This document shows, piece after piece, positions 58,129 to 64,000 of a DNA stretch of 64,000 nucleotides. Within the stretch, counting starts at the first letter, position 1. Every line of letters begins with the position of its first letter. The translations under genes were made by a program, and so were the position numbers. The stretch is from Streptomyces caelestis (GTDB lineage: Bacteria; Actinomycetota; Actinomycetes; Streptomycetales; Streptomycetaceae): NCBI RefSeq assembly GCF_014205255.1, contig NZ_JACHNE010000001.1, positions 2,480,001 to 2,544,000 of the forward strand, given 5' to 3'. The notes below the pieces were generated by a model, which saw nothing but the letters and a program-made list of their open reading frames with translations, did no database searches and had not been told where the DNA came from.

Positions 58129-61100
58129 TCAGAGCAGGGCGGTGGCCTCCTCGGGGGAGAGGCCGCAGCCTTCCGCGTACGCGGACTCGTACGCCGGGTC
58201 GCCGAGCACCGCCCGCGCCTGCCGCTCCGCCTGCTCGCGTGCCTCGCGCTCCTGCCGCGCGGCGACGTGCCCGGACGGCAGCAGGGCGTCGGCGGCGCCG
58301 AGGAAGCGGGCCGCGTCCCGGGCTCGGTGCCCGCCGTCGGCGACGGCCAGGGACCCGGCGGCGAAGATCAGGTACACCGCGCGCACATGGGGTGTGATGG
58401 CCACCGAGAGCGGATCGGCGGCCCGCTCCAGCGCCCTGCGGATCAGGTCCAGGCACGCCTCGTGACGCCCTTCCATGGCGTCCAGCCAGGCCTCCGTGCC
58501 GAGGATGAACGCGTCGAAGACGATGAAGTGGGCGATCCGGAAGTCCTGGCGCAGCCGCCGCAGTTGCTCGCGCGCCTCGGGGACGCGGCCCGTCATGCCG
58601 AGCCAGCCGGCCAGGAACAGGCGGGCGGCGGGCATAGCCTCGCTGTGCGAGTCCTCGCGTTCGGCGATCACCTCGCGCAGCAGCCGCTCGCCGCGCTCGC
58701 CCTCGCCCGCCTCCAGCAGCGCGCTGCCCAGCCGGGCGGCGAGGACGGCCGCCTGGGCGCGGGCGCCCACGCGTTCGGCATGCGCGATGGCCGCCTCGTA
58801 GTCGGCGGCGGCCAGGGCGTAGGCGCCCTTGCGTTCATGGGCCTCGGCGCGCGCCGACAGGGCCTCGGCGGTGCCCCAGGCGTCTCCGAGGCGCTGGTAG
58901 ATCTCCAGCGACTCATCGGCGTCGCGGGCCGCGTCGCCCGCCCAGTCGGTGCGGTGGGCGGAGAAGTTGGCCCGCATCTGGAGGCCGGAGGCCAGCTCCC
59001 AGTCGAAGCCCGGGGTCTCCCGGCAGGTGCGGATGGACGCGTCCATGATGACGCGCAGCCGCTCCATGTCACCGGTCAGCATCACGGCGAAGAACCAGAG
59101 CAGGCCGGGGAGCCGGCAGCTCTGCGGCAGGCCGGGCTCGTAGGTCCGGGAGATGGTCCGCAGCTTCTGCTGGGAGCGCGGGTTCTGCCAGGCGTCCAGT
59201 TCGGTGTCCATACAGGCGAGATGGGCCAGGTGGACACCGCGCCGGGCCTCCAGAAGGACCTCGCCGGTCATCGGGGGCGGGGCGTCGGTGCAGCGCTGCC
59301 CCACCGGGGCGGCGGGGCGGACGGGCTCGGTGAAGGGGTCGGGGCCGAGGGCCATGACCTCGCGGCACCAGTTGCGGGCCTCGACGCGCAGGTCGCGCAT
59401 CTGCCAGTACCAGATGAGGGACAGCGCCAGGCACAGCGCCTCCTGCTCGTCGCGCAGGGCGACGGCGTGGCGCAGGGCGGTGCGCAGGTTCTCGTGCTCC
59501 CGCTCCAGCCGTTGGATCGCGGCGAGCTGGTCCGGGCCGCGCAGCAACGGGTCGGTGGTGCGGGCGAGTTCGCGGTAGTACGTCAGGTGGGCGCGCTCGG
59601 CGCCGTCGCGCTGCCCGGACTCGTCCAGCCGCTCGGCGGCGTACTCGGCGACGGTCTCCAGCAGCCGGTAGCGCATCTCGCCGTCGCCCGCCTCGCCGGG
59701 CGGCGTGGCCACGACCAGGGAGCGGTCGACGAGGGAGCCGAGCGCCTCCAGGGCGACCGGTCCGCACACCGCCTCGGCGGCGGGCAGGTCGCAGCCGCCC
59801 GCGAACACCGACAGCCGCCGCAGGACGTCCCGTTCGTCCTCGTCGAGCAGGTCCCAGGACCAGTCGACGACGGCTCTGAGGGTCTGCTGGCGGGGCAGGA
59901 CGGTACGGCTGCCGGAGGTGAGGAGACGGAAGCGGTCGTCGAGCCGGTCGGCGATCTGGCGTGGCGTCAGCATCCGCAGCCGGGCGGCGGCCAGTTCGAT
60001 GGCCAGCGGCAGGCCGTCGAGGCGCCGGCAGATCTCCGCGCACGCCTCGGGGTCGTCCTCGATCCGGAAGCCGGGCCGGGCCGCCGCGCCCCGGTCGGCG
60101 AGCAGCCGCAGCGCGACCGGCTCGGGCAGCGGCTCCACGGGCCGCAGCAACTCCCCCGGCACGCCGAGGGGTTCACGGCTGGTGGCGAGGACGGTCAGGC
60201 CGGGGCAGCGCTCCAGCAGTTCCTCGGCGAGCCGGGCGGCGGCGTCGGCGACATGCTCGCAGTTGTCGAGGATCAGCAGCATGCGGAACCTGGAGCAGTG
60301 CTCGGCGAGCCGCTCGACGGGGTCGTCGAGCCGGTCGGCGACGGCGGCCCGGATGCCCTCGGCACCGGCGCCGTACAGCACGGTCTCGCGGGCGCCGACG
60401 GCGGTGAGCACGGCCTCCGGTACGGCGGCGGGGTCGTCGACCGGGGCGAGCTCGGCCAGCCACACACCGCCCGGCATGGCGTGCCGTACGGTCTCGGCGG
60501 CCTCCTGCGACAGCCGTGTCTTGCCGGCCCCGCCGGGTCCGAGCAGCGTCACCAGACGGGCGGCGGTGAGGTCGCCCCGGATGGTCTCGATGTCGCTCTC
60601 GCGGCCGATGAAGGAGGTGAGGCGGGCGCGCAGGTTGCCGGCGGCCGGAGCGCCCGCGGCCACGGGGCTGCCGTCGCCCGGCTTCAGTAACCGCGCGTGC
60701 AGGGAGCGCAGTTCCGGCCCCGGGTCGGCCCCGAGCCGGTCGGCGAGCAACCGCCGCACGTCCTCGTACGCGTCCAGCGCCTCCGCCGCGCGGCCGGCGT
60801 CGCGCAGGGCGCGCAGGCGCAGCGTCTGCAGGGGCTCGTCCAGGGGGTGGCTGTCGCACAGGGCGGTCAGCTCCGGCAGGGACTGCTCGGCGTGGCCGAG
60901 GGCGAGGGCGGCGCCGTGGCGGGCGCGCAGTACGTCGATGCGGCGGGTGTCCCGGCGGGCCGCCTCGGCGGCGCGGTCGGGGAGGTCGGCGAGGGCCGGG
61001 CCGCGCCACAGGGCGAGGGCGTCGTCCAGGATCACGGCCGCCTTGGCGGGGTCGCCGTCGGCCAGGGTCCGCAGTCCTTCACCGGCCAGCCGCTCGAACC

Positions 61101-61404
61101 GGTGCAGGTCGACGTCGTCGGGCGCGGCCGTGAGCCGGTACCCGCCCTCGGCGGAGGCGACCGCGTCCGCCCCGAGCGCCCGCCGCAACCGCCCGACCAG
61201 CGCCTGCAGCGCCCCCGGGGCGTCGGCGGGCGGCTCACCGCCCCAGACCTCGTCGACCAGCAGCCCCACGGGCACGCTGCGGCCGGCCCGCAGGGCCAGC
61301 ACGGTCAGCAGCGCACGCAGCCGCGCCCCGCCCACCGGGACGACCGTGCCGTCGGTGCGGAGCGCCTGTGTGGTGCCGAGGATGCGGTAGCGCACAGGGA
61401 CCAT
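58129..61404 (-). CDS. SARP-like regulator (BTAD, NB-ARC, TPR)
   Basis: A 1091-residue AfsR-like regulator. An OmpR-type winged helix (about 1-95) precedes the BTAD domain (about 100-245), an NB-ARC ATPase with Walker A LLGPGGAGKTRLS and Walker B MLLILDNCEH, and C-terminal TPRs (680-1090). These proteins control secondary metabolism or respond to stress. It is convergent with the ABC operon, 19 bp apart. The start is the ATG at 61404. Confidence 0.88.
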   Translation of the reverse strand: MVPVRYRILGTTQALRTDGTVVPVGGARLRALLTVLALRAGRSVPVGLLVDEVWGGEPPADAPGALQALVGRLRRALGADAVASAEGGYRLTAAPDDVDLHRFERLAGEGLRTLADGDPAKAAVILDDALALWRGPALADLPDRAAEAARRDTRRIDVLRARHGAALALGHAEQSLPELTALCDSHPLDEPLQTLRLRALRDAGRAAEALDAYEDVRRLLADRLGADPGPELRSLHARLLKPGDGSPVAAGAPAAGNLRARLTSFIGRESDIETIRGDLTAARLVTLLGPGGAGKTRLSQEAAETVRHAMPGGVWLAELAPVDDPAAVPEAVLTAVGARETVLYGAGAEGIRAAVADRLDDPVERLAEHCSRFRMLLILDNCEHVADAAARLAEELLERCPGLTVLATSREPLGVPGELLRPVEPLPEPVALRLLADRGAAARPGFRIEDDPEACAEICRRLDGLPLAIELAAARLRMLTPRQIADRLDDRFRLLTSGSRTVLPRQQTLRAVVDWSWDLLDEDERDVLRRLSVFAGGCDLPAAEAVCGPVALEALGSLVDRSLVVATPPGEAGDGEMRYRLLETVAEYAAERLDESGQRDGAERAHLTYYRELARTTDPLLRGPDQLAAIQRLEREHENLRTALRHAVALRDEQEALCLALSLIWYWQMRDLRVEARNWCREVMALGPDPFTEPVRPAAPVGQRCTDAPPPMTGEVLLEARRGVHLAHLACMDTELDAWQNPRSQQKLRTISRTYEPGLPQSCRLPGLLWFFAVMLTGDMERLRVIMDASIRTCRETPGFDWELASGLQMRANFSAHRTDWAGDAARDADESLEIYQRLGDAWGTAEALSARAEAHERKGAYALAAADYEAAIAHAERVGARAQAAVLAARLGSALLEAGEGERGERLLREVIAEREDSHSEAMPAARLFLAGWLGMTGRVPEAREQLRRLRQDFRIAHFIVFDAFILGTEAWLDAMEGRHEACLDLIRRALERAADPLSVAITPHVRAVYLIFAAGSLAVADGGHRARDAARFLGAADALLPSGHVAARQEREAREQAERQARAVLGDPAYESAYAEGCGLSPEEATALL

Positions 61405-61575
61405 TGTCCCCGCTACGCCGGGAGGCGGTAACGGAGTTCGGCGGCGCGGCGGGCGGCACGGGACCGGCCGATGCCCCCACGCCCCCGGAACCGACCGCCC
61501 CGCGCGAGACGTTCTCCCCCCGCGCCCGGTACCGTCGGGCCGTCCCATCGCGTGTTCGAGAGTGCAGGGAGTCCC

Positions 61576-62376
61576 ATGACCACCGCCACCAGCCGCCACA
61601 GTGAGCGGCGGATCAGTCCCGTCTTCGTCGGGATTCTGGCCGTGACGGCGGTCACGGGATGGGCGACCTGGACCGGGTTCGCGCAGCAGCCCGGGGTCGC
61701 CGTGTTCCTCTTCGTGACGGCGGCCTGGATCGTCTCGCTCTGCCTGCACGAGTACGCGCACGCGCGCACCGCCCTGCACAGCGGCGACATCTCGGTCGGC
61801 GCGAAGGGCTACCTCACGCTGAACCCGCTCAAGTACACGCACGCGCTGCTCAGCATCGTCCTCCCGGTCATCTTCGTGATCATGGGCGGGATCGGGCTGC
61901 CCGGCGGCGCGGTGTTCATCGAGCGCGGGCGGATCCAGGGCCGCTGGAAGCACAGTCTGATCTCGGCCGCCGGTCCGCTGACGAACGTGCTGTTCGCTGT
62001 CGTGTGCACGGCCCCGTTCTGGCTGGACGCGCTGGACGGCGTGCCGAGCGACTTCCGGTTCGCCCTGGCGTTCCTCGCGCTGCTCCAGGTGACGGCCGCG
62101 CTGCTGAACTTCCTGCCGGTGCCGGGTCTGGACGGCTACGGCGTCATCGAGCCCTGGCTGTCGTACGGCATCCGCCGTCAGGTGGAGCCGTTCGCGCCGT
62201 TCGGCCTGCTGTTCGTGTTCGCGCTGCTGTGGCTGCCGGCGGTCAACGGCGTGTTCTTCGACGTCGTCGACTCGGTCCTGAAGTCCCTCGGGATCAGCGA
62301 CCTGGAGACCTACTGCGGTCAGGAGCTGTACCGCTTCTGGCAGGGCTCGAACGAGTTCTGCTCGGTCAGCCCGTGA
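61576..62376 (+). CDS. site-2 protease-like (M50) membrane protein
   Basis: A 266-residue multi-pass protein with the zinc-binding motif SLCLHEYAHARTA and a second motif LPVPGLDGYGV, which could supply the third ligand Asp. The family cleaves membrane proteins within the bilayer or carries the fold without activity. The start is the ATG at 61576. It is divergent from the SARP-like gene. Its end overlaps the convergent 59-aa gene by 11 bp. Confidence 0.82.
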   Translation: MTTATSRHSERRISPVFVGILAVTAVTGWATWTGFAQQPGVAVFLFVTAAWIVSLCLHEYAHARTALHSGDISVGAKGYLTLNPLKYTHALLSIVLPVIFVIMGGIGLPGGAVFIERGRIQGRWKHSLISAAGPLTNVLFAVVCTAPFWLDALDGVPSDFRFALAFLALLQVTAALLNFLPVPGLDGYGVIEPWLSYGIRRQVEPFAPFGLLFVFALLWLPAVNGVFFDVVDSVLKSLGISDLETYCGQELYRFWQGSNEFCSVSP

Positions 62377-62545
62377 CGGACTTCTGCTGCTTGCCGCGCT
62401 TCACGTAGTACCAGCACATGTTGGACGACAGGCCCGCCAGCAGCACCCACACGATCCCCAGCCAGCTGCCCTCCACGAAGGAGACCACGGCCGCGGCCAC
62501 GGCGAGGAGGCAGACGATCAGGGCGTAGAGGGCGAGGCGGGGCAT
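62366..62545 (-). CDS. 59-aa membrane protein
   Basis: A small gene with AGGAG 8 nt before the ATG at 62545. It encodes MPRLALYALIVCLLAVAAAV, then VSFVEGSW, a second hydrophobic stretch (LGIVWVLLAGLSSNM) and a basic tail YVKRGKQQK. It is predicted to form two membrane helices. Its stop overlaps the 3' end of the M50-like gene. The role is unknown. Confidence 0.75.
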   Translation of the reverse strand: MPRLALYALIVCLLAVAAAVVSFVEGSWLGIVWVLLAGLSSNMCWYYVKRGKQQKSVTG

Positions 62546-62608
62546 CGGGTCGACTCCTGTCGGGGGACACTGCGGGCACTGCTGTGCCGTCCAGTGTCCC
62601 CCATGCCG

Positions 62609-63328
62609 TCACACGTCCGTGACGCGGAGCCCCGCGTGCGCCTTGTACCGGCGGTTCACGGAGATCAGGTTCGCCACCAGCGACTCCACCTGGTGGGCGT
62701 TGCGCAGCCGCCCGGCGAAGATGCCGCGCATGCCGGGGATCCGCCCGGCGAGGGCCTGCACGATCTCGACGTCGGCACGGACCTCGCCGAGGACCATCAC
62801 GTCGGTGTCGATCTCGTCGATCTCCGGGTCCTGGAGCAGCACGGCCGACAGGTGGTGGAAGGCGGCCGTGACCCGGGAGTCCGGCAGCAGGGCGGCGGCC
62901 TGCTCGGCGGCGCTGCCCTCCTCGGGCTTGAGCGCGTAGGCGCCCTTCTTGTCGAAGCCGAGCGGGTTGACGCAGTCGACGACGAGCTTGCCGGCCAGTT
63001 CCTCGCGCAGGGATTCGAGGGTCTTGCCGTGGCCGTCCCACGGCACGGCGACGATCACGATGTCGCTGCGGCGCGCGGTCTCGGCGTTGTCGGCGCCCTC
63101 GACGCCGTGCCCGAGTTCCTCCGCGGCGGCCCGGGCACGGTCGGCCGCGCGCGAGCCGATGATCACCTTCTGCCCGGCCTTGGCGAGCCGGTAGGCGAGA
63201 CCCTTGCCCTGCGGCCCGGTCCCGCCGAGCACTCCGACGACGAGTCCGGAGACGTCAGGCAGGTCCCAGGGGTCCTTGGCGGGGGCCTTCTGGGCGTTGT
63301 CGGTGGCAGCACTGTCGGTAGAGGTCAT
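62609..63328 (-). CDS. npdG: F420:NADPH oxidoreductase
   Basis: A 239-residue Rossmann protein of the NpdG family (VVGVLGGTGPQGKGLAYRLA is the NADP site). It moves hydride between NADPH and coenzyme F420. VIIGSRAADRARAAAEELGH and VVDCVNPLGFDKKGAYAL are family blocks. The start is the ATG at 63328. Confidence 0.87.
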   Translation of the reverse strand: MTSTDSAATDNAQKAPAKDPWDLPDVSGLVVGVLGGTGPQGKGLAYRLAKAGQKVIIGSRAADRARAAAEELGHGVEGADNAETARRSDIVIVAVPWDGHGKTLESLREELAGKLVVDCVNPLGFDKKGAYALKPEEGSAAEQAAALLPDSRVTAAFHHLSAVLLQDPEIDEIDTDVMVLGEVRADVEIVQALAGRIPGMRGIFAGRLRNAHQVESLVANLISVNRRYKAHAGLRVTDV

Positions 63329-63361
63329 GGCCCCGACTCTACGTCCGCCGCGGTCATCGGC

Positions 63362-64000
63362 TCAGGTCAGCTCCGTCACGGGCACCCGGCGGAAGGTGAT
63401 GGTCTCGTAGGCGCTGAAGTCGCCGGTCTCGTACAGCAGACCCACGGTGTCCGCGTCGACGCGCACGAGGTCGGAGTACGCGGCGGGCAGGCCGTCCACG
63501 GTGTGGACCGGGCGCCAGGTGGTGCCGCCGTCGGCGGAGGCGCGGATCGTCATCAGGGCGCGGAAGCCCGGGTCGGCGGGGCCGGAGTAGAGCAGCACGT
63601 CGGGGTCGCGGAGCTGGAGGACGCTCGCCTGGCACACGGGAGCGGACAGGCCCGCCTGCGGACGGAAGGGTTTCACCAGGGTCTGCCCGCCGTCGGTGGA
63701 GTGGGCGTCGGCCCGGGTGCCGGGCGACGGGGAGTCGTTGCGGGTGTTGACGTACACGCGGCCGTCGGGGAGTTCGGCGGCGGTGGTCTCGTTGGCGTTG
63801 ATGTAGCCGTCGGTGTTGTCGTCGACGTAGCCGATCCGCCAGGTGGCGCCCCGGTCGTCGCTGAGCAGGCAGTGGCCGCCGTTGTACCTGCCCTCCGTGC
63901 CGTTGTCCGTGCCGGTGGGCGGCAGGGAGTGGTTGGCGGGGACGACGATCCGGCCCGTGCTCAGCTGGAGGGCATGGCCGGGTGTGGTGGCGTACCAGCG
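63362..64000 (-). CDS. sialidase/exo-alpha-sialidase-like protein (5' end outside window)
   Basis: The frame is open from the window's right edge to the TGA at 63362. Asp-box motifs (SxDxGxTW) repeat as SDDRGATW, STDGGQT and SADGGTTW, as in beta-propeller sialidases (GH33). Residues typical of the propeller edges, such as LLYETGDFSAYETITF, follow. It may desialylate glycans or act on another BNR substrate. The N-terminus and signal peptide are outside the window. Confidence 0.85.
   Translation of the reverse strand, partial: RWYATTPGHALQLSTGRIVVPANHSLPPTGTDNGTEGRYNGGHCLLSDDRGATWRIGYVDDNTDGYINANETTAAELPDGRVYVNTRNDSPSPGTRADAHSTDGGQTLVKPFRPQAGLSAPVCQASVLQLRDPDVLLYSGPADPGFRALMTIRASADGGTTWRPVHTVDGLPAAYSDLVRVDADTVGLLYETGDFSAYETITFRRVPVTELT

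Overview
The window is a stretch of Streptomyces chromosome. The support is very high GC with G/C third positions, GTG starts, and typical streptomycete genes: the maltose regulon (malR-malEFG-agl-aml-pullulanase), glnE, the glutamine-synthetase paralogue glnA2, an ECF42 sigma factor with its DGPF partner, WhiJ-like XRE/DUF397 modules, and a BTAD/NB-ARC/TPR regulator. From memory, the order resembles the S. coelicolor SCO2217-SCO2256 region (malR, glnE, nadE, glnA2, panB). That synteny is recalled, not checked.

Layout. 1-7.2 kb: end of a secreted DUF1996 protein, a lipoprotein, a TPR protein, a membrane protein whose cytoplasmic part looks like a decayed ECF sigma factor, a TetR regulator, a CHMI-type tautomerase, and a receiver-SpoIIE phosphatase broken by a G7-tract frameshift. 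7.3-14.3 kb: a 1798-residue secreted alpha-amylase/pullulanase fusion and a secreted GH30 hydrolase whose start codon lies in a CebR-like box. 14.4-22.8 kb: an accessory island. Its left part is a compact four-gene operon (44-aa peptide, JmjC oxygenase, aldo/keto reductase, APH-like kinase) that I regard as a candidate uncharacterised RiPP or peptide-modification system. Its right part is two WhiJ-like regulatory modules. 22.8-31.8 kb: alpha-amylase, alpha-glucosidase, malGFE and malR with several CTTGCA/TGCAAG operators, then a PAP2-type membrane phosphatase.

31.8-47.1 kb: an IS200/IS605 transposase scrap, glnE carrying an in-frame palindromic repeat, small enzymes, an ECF42/DGPF pair, glnA2, flavohemoglobin hmp with a convergent nsrR (both with candidate NsrR sites), DUF3105/DUF305 proteins, an S53 peptidase preceded by phased direct repeats, and NAD+ synthetase. 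47.1-64 kb: CGNR, HAD, methyltransferase and oxidoreductase genes, an MFS exporter, an exonuclease/endonuclease/phosphatase-family (EEP) phosphoesterase, a DHA2 exporter-TetR operon behind a perfect 23-bp palindrome, panB, a Drr-type ABC exporter, a SARP-like regulator, an M50-like membrane peptidase, a 59-aa membrane protein overlapping its 3' end, an F420:NADPH oxidoreductase and the end of a sialidase.

How the genes work together. The amylase, amylopullulanase and alpha-glucosidase degrade starch. MalEFG imports maltose/maltodextrin, probably energised by a shared ATPase encoded elsewhere because none is present here, and MalR couples them through shared operators. GlnE and GlnA2 belong to nitrogen metabolism. 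Hmp/NsrR form a nitric-oxide detoxification pair. No tRNA, rRNA, CRISPR array, intact insertion sequence or replication origin was seen.
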